DNA of 64,000 bases from Actinernus sp. WN-2022 (GCA_030867875.1 JAOWCC010001501.1:19559524-19623523); one strand, 5' to 3'; positions 1 through 12,600 are shown, counted from the first letter of the stretch. Program-made: numbers and translations. The notes: generated from the letters alone by a model not told the origin.

Positions 1-285
1 TAGGTTCCTTCTACTTCCGTCGACCTTACGCTTCTGCTTACGTCTCCGTTTCTTGATTTTCACTAGAACGTGCATGTTTCCGCTTCCGCTTCCGTCGCTA
101 GTGAAAACACAATTAGACCATCGCGTCTTCTCGGACAAGGACGTAAAATCACAAGACAAATTCAACAGAGGGCCACGTGGAAAATTTCTTACTAGGTGTT
201 AACATGTTTTCCTTTGTGACAAAGTGATTTTAATCTTTCTAATAAATCCATGTTCTTGTTTGATTTGTGGTTTATTTGGATTCAG

Positions 286-585
286 TAACTAAGCTAAACA
301 ACAGCCCTGAAACATTTACGTGTTCGACAGGAATCGATGAACACATCGTCAGTGTTCTGGCCGCCAACAAAAACAAGAGTGAGCTCTACGGCCTTGACAA
401 CGCAATGAACTTCCACAGAAGTACAGATAATGGTGACAGCTGGATCGCCATAGCAGCCAGACACTTTTGGAATGAACACAGAAAGACCGCGCTCATAATG
501 GCCAGCAGTATCCCCGAGAATCTTGTGTCGTCCAGTCCCTCGACTGCGCTGTCAGCGGTATCGTCCAATGGCATCAAGTGGGGAG
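286..585 (+). CDS. Candidate internal exon with an Asp-box (BNR-like) motif
   Basis: This is an open stretch of 300 bases with a CAG acceptor ending at 285 and a GTTAGT donor starting at 586. It is phase 1 at both ends, so it is a symmetric, shuffleable module. The product holds STDNGDSW, which fits the S-x-D-x-G-x-x-W Asp-box of sialidase and VPS10-type beta-propellers, followed by a hydrophobic stretch and a second S-N-G-x-x-W-like turn near the end. One Asp-box is not enough to assign a family. No neighbouring exons of the same gene are visible to the right, and the left side is cut by the window edge. The reverse strand is also open here but lacks splice signals. Confidence 0.4.
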
Positions 586-977
586 GTTAGTAGTACGATG
601 TCACGATGTTAGGAAGACTTTTACATCGATCCCGGGAACTCCCATATCAAAGTGACGGGTATACTCGTCGGACATTTTAAAAGAAACCCCTAAAAGTTAC
701 CAGAATCTTGTTCTGTGGGCGTGGCTCGAATTTGTTTTTACCCCTAAGAAGATCCAATCCCAAAACACAAAAATTAACTGACATTTCATCCAAGAGCAAT
801 TGACAGTACCAAGACGTAAAGCCAGGCCAAGAGATCATTAAACGATAATTTTGTTTTCTGAGAAGTAGTAATACCCTAAAAGGTACCACGATAACCACAA
901 CTGTGGACGTTTCTAATTGAACACCCTAAGTGGTACTAAACTAGGCATTTTAATCCCTAGACTGAGACAGAGGTACG
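586..977. other. Non-genic stretch
   Basis: I see no coding or structured element in this stretch between the exon and the minisatellite. It contains two copies of a short AAACCCCTAAAA-like / ACCCTAA-rich motif but nothing I can name. Confidence 0.5.
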
Positions 978-1455
978 ACGGGCATCCCCACCAGTGCCAT
1001 ATAGGAAGTTCCCCACGGAGAGCATCCCCGTCAGTGCCATATAGGGAGTTCCTCCGGAGAGCATCCCCGTCAGTGCCATATAGGGAGTTCCCCCGGAGAG
1101 CATCCCCGTCAGTGCCATATGGGCAGTTCTCCCCGGAGAGCATCCCCGTCAGTGCCATATAGGGAGTTCTCCCCGGAGAGCATCCCCGTCAGTGCCATAT
1201 AGGAAGTTCCCCCCGGAGAGCATCTCCGTCAGTGCCATATAGGGAGTTTTCCCCGAGAGCATCCCCGTCAGTGCCATATAGGGAGTTTCCCCCGAGAGCA
1301 TCCCCGTCAGTGCCATATAGGGAGTTCTCCCCGAAGAATATCCCCGTCAGTGCCATATAGGGAGTTCTCTCCGGAGAGTATCCCCGTCAGTGCCATATAG
1401 GGAGGTCTCCCCGGAGAGCATCCCCGTCAGTGCCATATAGGGAGCTCCCTCCGGG
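978..1455. repeat. Minisatellite, ~40-bp unit, about 12 copies
   Basis: Direct repeats of 39-42 bases built around CATCCCCGTCAGTGCCATAT recur about 12 times, separated by a variable GGGAGTTC(C/T)CCCCGGAGAG linker. Long open frames on both strands (repeating RASPSVPYREF) are a by-product of the period and are not genes. The linker varies in length by 1-3 bases, as in a replication-slippage array. Confidence 0.95.
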
Positions 1456-1548
1456 TTCTACATACAGCAAGCTTGCAAGTTTATTAAATTAGTTTGTTCA
1501 GTCTTGTCATTTCCCTTTGTTATATCTCACACTTTGGGAATTCCCGTA

Positions 1549-1879
1549 GGCTTCTATACAGACGTATTTTTTCACTCTCATAAATTCGAAGAAAAAAGTA
1601 ATGTCTGCTTACCCGAGCGCTTAATTAGTTTTCAATATGCATACCTCATTGTGTTATGGGCCAATCAGATTTTACCTTCCATATCCTGGAAAGTGACGTA
1701 ATGTTACATTTAAAAGGAATTCAGACAATACATTTGCCATTGACCAATCATAGGAGAGTGTTCACTGGCGCGTCAATTCACTAAAATTCTAACAAAGGCT
1801 TTGATTGGGCGGACGTGCTGACGTTACTTTTTTCTTCGAATTTATGAGAGTGACAAAATACTTCTGCATAGCTGGCTAA
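1549..1879. mobile_element. Foldback MITE-like element
   Basis: Inverted arms of about 55 bases (1549-1605 and 1823-1879) share CACTCTCATAAATTCGAAGA in opposite orientation, with about 220 bases between them. The interior includes ACAATACATTTGCCA, also found near 47170, so the core belongs to a dispersed family. No coding capacity is seen. Confidence 0.65.
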
Positions 1880-2640
1880 CTTTCCCGCCGTGTTGCGCTA
1901 AATTGACCAAAAACTGCTTTACTTGAAACAACTCCAGTCTTTAGCATCTATTTCTTTTCGTTTTTCTCTTTTAAGCGTCTGGTTCGGGCATACACATGAT
2001 GACCGCTGGTAGCAGCAACTGGACAACAGTGGGCTCATGGAGGTGTTGTGGCGAGTAATGAAATGCTCTTACAGATGGATTGCATGGATTTTATGACAAC
2101 GCAACGATCAGCAATCCCTCAATCTGTCATTGAAAACTGCTTTCTATTGTAGTGTGGTCTAGTGTTTGGATCTACTACCATAAGCTTCACAGCGTCAATA
2201 CTACAAAACAACACAGCTTGTGGCTATGAGGCCACAACCGAACTGATTTGTTGCTGTAAACATGCCCATGCGAATTTATTTCCTCCCGCTGGTCTAATGT
2301 GACGCGGGCCTATGGGTTTTAATTGTAAAAAAGTCGGTTCTCTTTTTAATTTGGAATTAATCAACTGCTGTCGATGTTATGTTGTTGTCATTTTTGGGGT
2401 ATCCTCTGGAATATCAAATAGTTTAGGAAGCGCTAGCATTTGCCGGCTGGAAAAATACCGTAGAACCCAAGTATAGTTCCCGGGTACTATCTATCATAAA
2501 GGACCTTTATCCGGTGTTATACACGAGGAGGGGTGGGGGAGATTATGGCAGAAAACAAAGAGGCAAGAAAACAACCAACACTCGTCATTATTTTATAATA
2601 CATCATTTTAATACCCGCAACAAACATTTGAGTTTAAAAT
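1880..2640. other. Non-genic stretch
   Basis: No open frame, RNA gene or repeat that I recognise is visible here, apart from a short run related to the array that follows. Confidence 0.4.
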
Positions 2641-2649
2641 GCTATCTAT

Positions 2650-3050
2650 AGGAGGGATATTCATTAGACATGGAGGTAATGGCATGGCGTAGATATATAG
2701 GTATAACTATCTACAGGGGGGATTAAACATGGAGGTAATGGCATGGAGTGGAAAGGGGGGTTATACACAGGGGTATAACTATCTACAGGGTGATTAGACA
2801 TGGAGGTAATGGCATGGCGTGGAAAGGGGGGTTATACACAGGGGTATAACAATCTACAGGGTGATCAGACATGGAGGTAATGGCATGGCGTGGAAAGGGG
2901 GGTATACACGGGGGTATAACTATCTACAGGGTTATTAGACATGGAGGTAATGGCATGGAGTGGAAAGGGGGGTTATACACGGGAGTATCTACAGGGTGAT
3001 TAAACATGGAGGTAATGGCATGACGTGGAATGTTATACACGGGGCGAATA
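2650..3050. repeat. Tandem repeat, ~60-71-bp unit, six copies
   Basis: CATGGAGGTAATGGCATGG recurs near 2669, 2728, 2798, 2868, 2939 and 3005. The spacers are built from GGGGTTATACAC and GGGTATAACTATCTACAGGG. Unit length varies from 59 to 71 bases, so this is a degenerate local array. Confidence 0.9.
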
Positions 3051-3490
3051 AACATGGGATTCTACGGTATGTGGTGCATTGGTTGAGTAAAATGAATAAA
3101 ATAAGTTAGAATGCAAGAAATACTATTTGAAAGCACACTGCATGGCTTACGATGATGCTGCGAACCATTTTTTTTCGTGACGAATAACTTTAGACTAAGT
3201 TATGAATAAACATGAATATCGGCATATCGTCAAGAAAATAGTCTACAGTATCCACTAAATATAGTAACAGTTTCGGCTGTGTTGACATAGCGTAAATTTA
3301 ATAATGGGCCTTCACGAGACAATCACGTGGTTGTACTGGCAAAACAACTGACTTCATTTAGTTAAAGGCACTTGTACGAGATCGGTAGTGTTATTTGCAA
3401 AACCTGTTTATAAAATTAATGTTATTTTCCACCTCCAATCGATTGTGGATCTTTCTAAAACAGCGTTTTAAAGTTTGTTTGCCATCCAGA

Positions 3491-6400
3491 AAAGCCTTTC
3501 CCATGGGATCATGAGCTCAATTCATTTGTCATTGAAGTGCATGATATATCAACACGTAACTGTTTCCAGTAAAGCCTTTCCCATGGGATCATGAGCTCAA
3601 TTCATTTGTCATTGAAGTGCATGATATATCAACACGTAACTGTTTCCAGTAAAGCCTTTCCCATGGGATCATGAGCTCAATTCATTTGTCATTGAAGTGC
3701 ATGATATATCAACACGTAACTGTTTCCAGTAAAGCCTTTCCCATGGGATCATGAGCTCAATTCATTTGTCATTGAAGTGCATGATATATCAACACGTAAC
3801 TGTTTCCAGTAAAGCCTTTCCCATGGGATCATGAGCTCAATTCATTTGTCATTGAAGTGCATGATATATCAACACGTAACTGTTTCCAGTAAAGCCTTTC
3901 CCATGGGATCATGAGCTCAATTCATTTGTCATTGAAGTGCATGATATATCAACACGTAACTGTTTCCAGTAAAGCCTTTCCCATGGGATCATGAGCTCAA
4001 TTCATTTGTCATTGAAGTGCATGATATATCAACACGTAACTGTTTCCAGTAAAGCCTTTCCCATGGGATCATGAGCTCAATTCATTTGTCATTGAAGTGC
4101 ATGATATATCAACACGTAATTGTTTCCAGTAAAGCCTTTCCCATGGGATCATGAGCTCAATTCATTTGTCATTGAAGTGCATGATATATCAACACGTAAC
4201 TGTTTCCAGTAAAGCCTTTCCCATGGGATCATGAGCTCAATTCATTTGTTATTGAAGTGGATGATATATCAACACGTAACTGTTTCTAGTAAAGCCTTTC
4301 CCATGGGATCATGAGCTCAATTCATTGGTTATTGAAGTGCATGATATATCAACACGTAACTGTTTCCAGTAAAGCCTTTCCCATGGGATCATGAGCTCAA
4401 TTCATTGGTTATTGAAGTGCATGATATATCAACACGTAACTGTTTCCAGTAAAGCCTTTCCCATGGGATCATGAGCTCAATTCATTTGTCATTGAAGTGC
4501 ATGATATATCAACACGTAACTGTTTCCAGTAAAGCCTTTCCCATGGGATCATGAGCTCAATTCATTGGTTATTGAAGTGCATGATATATCAACACGTAAC
4601 TGTTTCCAGTAAAGCCTTTCCCATGGGATCATGAGCTCAATTCATTGGTTATTGAAGTGCATGATATATCAACACGTAACTGTTTCCAGTAAAGCCTTTC
4701 CCATGGGATCATGAGCTCAATTCATTTGTCATTGAAGTGCATGATATATCAACACGTAACTGTTTCCAGTAAAGCCTTTCCCATGGGATCATGAGCGCAA
4801 TTCATTGGTCATTGAAGTGCATGATATATCAACACGTAACTGTTTCCAGTAAAGCCTTTCCCATGGGATCATGAGCTCAATTCATTGGTTATTGAAGTGC
4901 ATGATATATCAACACGTAACTGTTTCCAGTAAAGCCTTTCCCATGGGATCATGAGCTCAATTCATTGGTTATTGAAGTGCATGATATATCAACACGTAAC
5001 TGTTTCCAGTAAAGCCTTTCCCATGGGATCATGAGCTCAATTCATTGGTTATTGAAGTGCATGATATATCAACACGTAACTGTTTCCAGTAAAGCCTTTC
5101 CCATGGGATCATGAGCTCAATTCATTGGTTATTGAAGTGCATGATATATCAACACGTAACTGTTTCCAGTAAAGCCTTTCCCATGGGATCATGAGCTCAA
5201 TTCATTGGTTATTGAAGTGCATGATATATCAACACGTAACTGTTTCCAGTAAAGCCTTTCCCATGGGATCATGAGCTCAATTCATTTGTCATTGAAGTGC
5301 ATGATATATCAACACGTAACTGTTTCCAGTAAAGCCTTTCCCATGGGATCATGAGCTCAATTCATTGGTTATTGAAGTGCATGATATATCAACACGTAAC
5401 TGTTTCCAGTAAAGCCTTTCCCATGGGATCATGAGCTCAATTCATTGGTTATTGAAGTGCATGATATATCAACACGTAACTGTTTCCAGTAAAGCCTTTC
5501 CCATGGGATCATGAGCTCAATTCATTTGTCATTGAAGTGCATGATATATCAACACGTAACTGTTTCCAGTAAAGCCTTTCCCATGGGATCATGAGCTCAA
5601 TTCATTTGTCATTGAAGTGCATGATATATCAACACGTAATTGTTTCCAGTAAAGCCTTTCCCATGGGATCATGAGCTCAATTCATTTGTCATTGAAGTGC
5701 ATGATATATCAACACGTAACTGTTTCCAGTAAAGCCTTTCCCATGGGATCATGAGCTCAATTCATTTGTTATTGAAGTGGATGATATATCAACACGTAAC
5801 TGTTTCTAGTAAAGCCTTTCCCATGGGATCATGAGCTCAATTCATTGGTTATTGAAGTGCATGATATATCAACACGTAACTGTTTCCAGTAAAGCCTTTC
5901 CCATGGGATCATGAGCTCAATTCATTGGTTATTGAAGTGCATGATATATCAACACGTAACTGTTTCCAGTAAAGCCTTTCCCATGGGATCATGAGCTCAA
6001 TTCATTTGTCATTGAAGTGCATGATATATCAACACGTAACTGTTTCCAGTAAAGCCTTTCCCATGGGATCATGAGCTCAATTCATTGGTTATTGAAGTGC
6101 ATGATATATCAACACGTAACTGTTTCCAGTAAAGCCTTTCCCATGGGATCATGAGCTCAATTCATTGGTTATTGAAGTGCATGATATATCAACACGTAAC
6201 TGTTTCCAGTAAAGCCTTTCCCATGGGATCATGAGCTCAATTCATTTGTCATTGAAGTGCATGATATATCAACACGTAACTGTTTCCAGTAAAGCCTTTC
6301 CCATGGGATCATGAGCGCAATTCATTGGTCATTGAAGTGCATGATATATCAACACGTAACTGTTTCCAGTAAAGCCTTTCCCATGGGATCATGAGCTCAA

Positions 6401-6920
6401 TTCATTGGTTATTGAAGTGCATGATATATCAACACGTAACTGTTTCCAGTAAAGCCTTTCCCATGGGATCATGAGCTCAATTCATTGGTTATTGAAGTGC
6501 ATGATATATCAACACGTAACTGTTTCCAGTAAAGCCTTTCCCATGGGATCATGAGCTCAATTCATTGGTTATTGAAGTGCATGATATATCAACACGTAAC
6601 TGTTTCCAGTAAAGCCTTTCCCATGGGATCATGAGCTCAATTCATTGGTTATTGAAGTGCATGATATATCAACACGTAACTGTTTCCAGTAAAGCCTTTC
6701 CCATGGGATCATGAGCTCAATTCATTGGTTATTGAAGTGCATGATATATCAACACGTAACTGTTTCCAGTAAAGCCTTTCCCATGGGATCATGAGCTCAA
6801 TTCATTGGTTATTGAAGTGCATGATATATCAACACGTAACTGTTTCCAGTAAAGCCTTTCCCATGGGATCATGAGCTCAATTCATTGGTTATTGAAGTGC
6901 ATGATATATCAACACGTAAC
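3491..6920. repeat. 80-bp satellite array, about 43 units, with 19-unit higher-order repeat
   Basis: Units of exactly 80 bases begin AAAGCCTTTCCCATGGGATC and end AACTGTTTCCAGT. There are 42 full units plus a partial one. Rare variants recur exactly 1520 bases apart: GTAATTGTTTCC near 4117 and 5637, GAAGTGGATG near 4255 and 5775, TTTCTAGT near 4283 and 5803, and GAGCGCAA near 4794 and 6314. A block of 19 units was therefore duplicated as a whole. Two main unit types (CATTTGTCATTG and CATTGGTTATTG) are interleaved. No open frame or promoter is evident. Confidence 0.98.
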
Positions 6921-6984
6921 TAGCCTCGCTTTGATGCCTTTATGAATAAGGACAATAAATATTCTGAAATAAAAGTAGTAGAAA

Positions 6985-7130
6985 GTTCGGTCTCCGGACG
7001 CGGCGCCATATGCGAGTTGAGTTTGTTGGTATCTCGCCCTTGCTCGAGGGTTTTTCTCCCGGTCCTCCGGTTTTCTTCCCTCCACGAAAACCAACACGCC
7101 AAATTCCAATTCGATCTGTGGTTTAGCCGG
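6985..7130 (+). repeat. SINE-like fragment (copy 1 of a dispersed family)
   Basis: The stretch running from GAGTTGAGTTTGTTGGTATC through a GAGGGTTTTTCTCC block to a CTCCGGTTTTC block matches, in opposite orientation, the element at 12862-13060. The tRNA-like head seen in that copy is missing or eroded here. Confidence 0.65.
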
Positions 7131-7559
7131 GTCCTAGCTTTGATCAGCCCCTATCGTTGTTTCAGGTCCCGTTAGAAATTCAGAGTTTCGGTAAAACTGC
7201 GAAACCGCGGTATAATTCGCTCACCCACTTTGGGCTTTTTAAAAGCCCCTCGCTTGATATGTGTATTTGCATTCCGAGGTATAATTGGAATTTAAGTCGT
7301 GCGAGGCGAGCGCTTTAAGGGCCACCCTTCCTTCATTGAAGTGAACGTTACCACGGTCTATTGTCGTCCTACATTTCCGCCGATAGAGGCTTACAAACTG
7401 GCCGAAAGTCTGCACTTTCATTTGCCATACACTGTTAAGCTTTTGACAAACAAAAAACAAGACATCCGGCACCAACTCAATCACATTTCAAGGCAATGAC
7501 ACGAATTCGTCTTGATCAAGTGGAGACTGGACGAGACTGGGATAATCAACTGAGAGTTG
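7131..7559. other. Non-genic stretch
   Basis: The open frames here overlap on both strands and have no domain signature or splice context. I call no gene. Confidence 0.4.
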
Positions 7560-7770
7560 ATTAAGGTATGCTAACCACCGTGGGAAGCGAGTAGCAGCTG
7601 ACGTTTCGAGCGCTAGCCCTTCGTCAGAGCAAAATATCAAATCGGGGTTAAATATCTTGCTCCGCGCTAACACCTTAGTGAGTGACAAAAGTTCACCCAT
7701 CCCAACAACTCGTTTCTGCGCATGCGCGACACTTATAAACGCTAAACTGAGCCAGTTTAATTTTGAATTC
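7560..7770 (-). mobile_element. Penelope-like element fragment with hammerhead-like core
   Basis: On the minus strand, CTGACGA (7621-7627) is followed by a short hairpin-forming stretch, then CGAAAC and GTC (7600-7608). This is the CUGANGA...GAAA...GUC order of a type I hammerhead ribozyme. GCT just before CTGACGA can pair with AGC just after GTC as a stem I base. The stretch around TTTCGAGCG and CCTTCGTCAGAGC is, as I recall it, the form found in Penelope-like retroelement pLTRs of animals. No reverse transcriptase or GIY-YIG coding sequence is present, so this would be a 5'-truncated or solo terminal copy. An extra A after CTGACGA makes the core imperfect. Confidence 0.6.
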
Positions 7771-8000
7771 ACTCATCATCTTTTAAAAGTACATGTTGAA
7801 CTACCAATCGAATAAAAAAAGCTTAAAATAGAAATTCCTGTCATTCAGATATTTCTTCTTACATTATTTTTACAATAACTTGCAGCTGATACATAAATTA
7901 AAATTATACTATTATATTATTGATTATGATAATATATAGTCCTACCATTTCCCACTGAAATCTAAGAAACACAACTTTGACATATTTAGAAGTTCAATAG

Positions 8001-8428
8001 GTCAAAATAACATGACCTGAACGCGCAGCAGGACGCATTGACGAGAGTCTACGGCTAAACGTTTCCGAGGAGGCATGCAACCTTGTACTGAAGAGCGGCC
8101 CTGGCAGGCTGAATGATTATGACCTGGATACACCCTTCAAAAGGTCAAAATAACATGACCTGAACGCGCAGCAGGACGCATTGACGAGAGTCTACGGCTA
8201 AACGTTTCCGAGGAGGCATGCCACCTTGTACTGAAGAGCGGCCCTGGCAGGCTGAATGATTATGACCTGGATACACCCTTCAAAAGGTCAAAATAACATG
8301 ACCTGAACGCGCAGCAGGACGCATTGACGAGAGTCTACAGCTAAACGTTTCCGAGGAGGCATGCAACCTTCTACTGAAGAGCGGTCCTGGCAGGCCGAAT
8401 GATTATGACCTGGATACACCCTTGTATA
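8001..8428. repeat. 143-bp tandem trimer
   Basis: Three units start with GTCAAAATAACATGACCTGA at 8001, 8144 and 8287, and each ends at a TGACCTGGATACACCCTT block. They differ at only a few positions. Unit size and copy number resemble the short tandem elements that encode small self-cleaving circular RNAs in some metazoans. However, the nearest core here (TTGACGAG...TAAAC) has lost two invariant bases. Confidence 0.9.
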
Positions 8429-9025
8429 CTATGTACGATATAGCAGTTATTGTATGTATTACTTCAGCTTTTAAAATTTAAATGAGACCTAGTATACCTA
8501 ACCTGGTAAGACTAATATGACTGCCAGAGTTAACTGTACTCGTGGAGGTCTAAACCGGTTGCTCTTACAAATCGGAGGACGAAGGGGTCTTAATGTAAGA
8601 GTGGAACGACTTAAATTGTGGGGAAGTAGATTATACAAATTCCCTTGAGGGTGAGATATTAATCTTACGGAAAAGGCTGTTACCAAGTTGGGACTGCGTT
8701 GTTCAAAAAGTATTATCAAGTCCAGTAAAATGAAGTAATTCTATTTAAGAAGTCGACGCTTTTGTCCGTATATCTTTTCGGTATACGTTCAACGGTGTTT
8801 TTTTATATATTCGGACAGACTAGAGCCTGTGTAGCCAGGGTTTGGGTCGAGGTTTTCGGGCCGTTTTTATGAAGATCGGAGTGTGAGAGAATGGGGTGAG
8901 ACTGATTTTCAGTATATAGCTTAAAATTTAGGTTTTGAAGACACCGTGAATCGGAATGATAATGTCACATGCAGAACAAGCTCTTGGAGCACTATCGTGT
9001 TTCTTGTACGAGACGGTATTCCCAG
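8429..9025. other. 3' flank of the FReD gene
   Basis: This is the expected 3' UTR region of the minus-strand gene ending at 9026. I do not see a convincing AATAAA close to the stop, and no other feature is evident. Confidence 0.4.
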
Positions 9026-9657
9026 TTAGAATGATTGTGGTCTCACTTTCATTTCAGTAAATTTAAGTGAAACACCTTGTCTGAAAAGGTTCCACGCGGC
9101 TCCTCTGTAATCCATTTGATTACCAAGGTACTGACCATTGAGGTTGGATTGGTGACATGTTTTATACCACCAAGCACCAGTGTACTGAACAGCACAATTA
9201 CGGCCACCATCAGGATCATTATCTCTGTCTTTAGTAGTGAACGTCATGTTATTATGATAAGTAAGCGCGTCCCCAGCAGAACCTGAATACGAACTCACAT
9301 TTAGTCTGAACTTGGACCCTTCATCACCAACACTAAAACTACCATATTTGGCATACACTCTAACTCCTCCCCAGTCCTCTAGTTCCACACGTAAAGTCGA
9401 GGCTGTCCTAGCCGTCAGTCGGTGAATGTAGTCATTACCCAACCAGAACTCGCCAGTCAGGTTTCCAAAACCTGTTTTGTACTGGTTCCAGTTGCGGTAG
9501 AAGCTGACAGATCCATCTTGTCTTCTCTGGAAGACTGTCCACCCCCCTCCGTCTGTTATCATGTCACAGTAGACTTGGAAGGCACCTCGACCGTCAGGCT
9601 CCACTGTGTACACGCCGTTCCTTCGTAGTCCTGACTGGTACAACTCAGAACAATCTC
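9026..9657 (-). CDS. Terminal exon: fibrinogen-related (FReD) domain
   Basis: The exon follows a CAG acceptor (phase 1) and opens with GDCSELYQSG, the usual start of a FReD. In order it shows GGGWTVFQRRQDGSVSFYRNW, a G-F-G-N-L-x-G-E-F-W-L-G-N block, the calcium loop DRDNDPDGG, the CAVQYTGAWWYKTCH hallmark and SNLNGQY, and it ends with MKVRP and a stop at 9026. At about 210 residues the domain is full length, and the expected cysteines and calcium ligands are present. Ficolins, tachylectins and angiopoietin-like chains are the nearest known relatives. The reading frame is clean, so the exon looks functional. Confidence 0.96.
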
Positions 9658-12600
9658 CTGTTTATATGATAAATTGTGAATGAACCTATTTTGTGGTAAA
9701 CAATTTGAGAAGACGCGTCCGTCTGCAGGTAGCTATTGAGGAACTTAAGCAATCACGACGGCAACGTCTAGGACGACGGCATAAAACTACAGCCTTAATT
9801 ACAAAATACAATAACTGCACGTGAAAATGCAAGCAGTCGCCTACATTTCAACCGTTGTCTGCAAAAACACGACGTGGAAACCCCAAATTGTACGTTGTAA
9901 AGAGAATGCGAACGTAATAAAGATAATCGATCCATTTTTCATTCATCATATTTTGTGAGAAACAATTAAAAGCGAACAAAGGAAAGATCGGCAGAAAACC
10001 CTTTTCTACGTCCCGTCGTCACTGCCGTCGCCGTCATGGTTGCTTAAGTCCCCTACTAGTATGGCATCAGGGGGTTGCGCACTATATTCCCGGCTCTATG
10101 GACTTAATCTCATGTCATATGTTATCATTGGGGTTCAGTCCAATATTTTCTGATTGGTTCTGTAGGCAGATTCAATTGTTTTGTCCAAATCAATTTAGCC
10201 GTTTTTCTTGAATTATTACAAACAATTACGAAATAAATGACATAATAGGAATTTGGACTCAATTAAGGCGAAGGTGAGAGAGGTAATTAACAGAACTTTG
10301 TTATTATAAGTAATAGCATGGCATGAGGTTGATTAGTGATTAAATGTACCCGAAAGCCGAGGGAAGTTTTGTTGAAGTTTACTTCAATTATTCGTTAGTT
10401 ATTCTATTGAAATCTTTTGGGATAGTTTAGCATTTATATAGGCCTGATAAAAATGTGGTGCGACGCATGCGCAATAGTATTACTAGTTATCCCACATGTG
10501 TTAGACGTGAAAAAAGGTTCAAGTCTACATAGGTATTCTTTTGAAATGTTGGTAATCTTGCTATGGTAGATGTCCCGATGAATGAATATGAGGGACGTTT
10601 CCATAAGCGAACCTTTTGTATAAACATTAGGTATGATTAGTAACTAATCGTACCTAATGTTTACAATGTTTATGCATGAGGTTCGATAAATAGCAGTGAT
10701 CAGCGCATTTAGAGATTAAATGTCCCTCTCGGAACAATGATAACCGAGGGAACCGTGATATTATTAGAACTAGTAGTTTCAAATTGAAAGTGACATGCTT
10801 TCGAGCGAATATAGTAGCAATTGATTAGAATCTAAGCCATGTATTAAGGCCCTCATATACCCATCTAATATTATAAGAGCACGATTTGAATGAATGAAAG
10901 TAATCCTCAAAGCTGAACGCAGAGTAACAAATAGAGCATTGGCCTCGTGCTCACTTTTGATTAACCCCTGATATTCTTTGTCGTACTTTATAATCCAAAC
11001 TAATTGGTTGTCATTTGCTGCTTTGTTTGCCTCAATGGGCTCCACCACAACGGACGGTACACGTGTGTATTTCCCTGGAATTGAATCGCAGATCAACGTA
11101 CCCTTCTCATCTCTAATTTTCCTTAGAAACCTCTATGCGCCACGGTATCTGGATTTCCATTGGCCGAGAAAAACGAGACGGTAAACATTGTAGATTCATT
11201 GTAGATTTCAGATTGTCCATTTCCTATTGTTAATGGCAAAAGAAGGCGAATCTTCAAGGGAATAAATCAAAGCTTTCTTTAGGATAAATAAAGGTAGATT
11301 TGAACGGTAATTTTATTTATCAACCGAAAACTGTGAACCTGCACCCAACCTGCAACCTGCAACACTGCGCTAGCTCACGTGCTCACTTTCTCACATGACT
11401 TAACTCATAAATAATCCCGACAGAGAAACAGAGAAACAGACAGACATCGCCGTACTTTCAAACTTGCAGCGATAATATGCTGGCTCGCCTGGCGCCGGGC
11501 TCGCCAGCAATAATAAATGTAAATAAGTCTAATTAATTATTTTTCTGCTTTCGTTATATACCTATCAGTATATCTGTGCCTGATGTATTCAACTTAAAAC
11601 AGGTAAACATGTATTTCTCCTTTCTGAACTATATCTTTTCTTTATAGTTACCTGTACAGTTTTTAGCGACACTGCAGTTCATGATCTCTTCTGCAAAACC
11701 ACTGCACTTATTCCCATCATGCTGTTGGTTCAGTGTCGTACAGTTGCGCATGCGCGTCTTGGTGCCCTGTCGACACGTCACGTTACAGGAGGTCCACTCA
11801 CTCCACTCTGACCACTTGTGAAATGGCTCGGTTTCTTGGATTATTAAAAAGACATTTCAATGGATCTAGCCGGGACTGTTGCACTCGACAGACTATAGAG
11901 ATGAATATGTCAATCTAAAGTGTATCCATTTTTTTCCCGCCTGAACTATTTCTTTTCTTACCTGTACAGTTTTTAGCGACACTGCAGTTATTTATCTCCT
12001 CTGCTAAACCTCTGCACTTATTCCCGTCATGCTGTTGGGTCAGCGTGGTACAGTTGCGCATGCGTATCCTGGTGCCCTGTCCACACGTCACGTTACAGGG
12101 GGTCCACTCACTCCACTCTGACCACTTGTGAGACGGCTCGGTATCTGAAATTAAACCAGAAACAAATTACATTAGGCCCCTATTGATTACAGCACTGAGA
12201 TGTATTTGTTAAAATGAGGAAAGCTTCACCATTAACAGCTGGAATAATGTGGACGATAAATGTTCTCCTTAATTTATTTGTTGATAATAACGAATCGTTG
12301 GTCAGGAGCTCCTCTTCGCTAACCCCTCAGTGTGTTTCCCAATAATCTGCACTGGTATTGTATGCCACCGCCGAGAAAACTTTAGCGACGGATTTTATAA
12401 AGGAGTAATTATGTGTCATATTTATTAACACTATATATTAATCGTACCGTATGTATTGTAAACAACTAGACAAAATATAATAGTTTGTATGTGTATGTAT
12501 TTGTATCATGTCCTCCGACCTAGTAATTTAATCTCAATTTCATGTAAACTAGCTCCTGGCATTTTTAACTTTCCAGTTATTTCAGGAAGCCAGTACCTTT

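Noticed and set aside
917..1162. Repeat-encoded protein (RASPSVPYREF)
   Set aside because: Open on both strands only because of the ~40-bp repeat; no start context or splice signal.
3491..6920. CRISPR-like regular repeats
   Set aside because: The 80-bp units abut with no unique spacers and the DNA is clearly metazoan. It is a satellite.
10779..11111. Possible extra exon of the TSP1-FReD gene
   Set aside because: A phase-1 acceptor is possible, but there is no fitting donor and no recognisable module.
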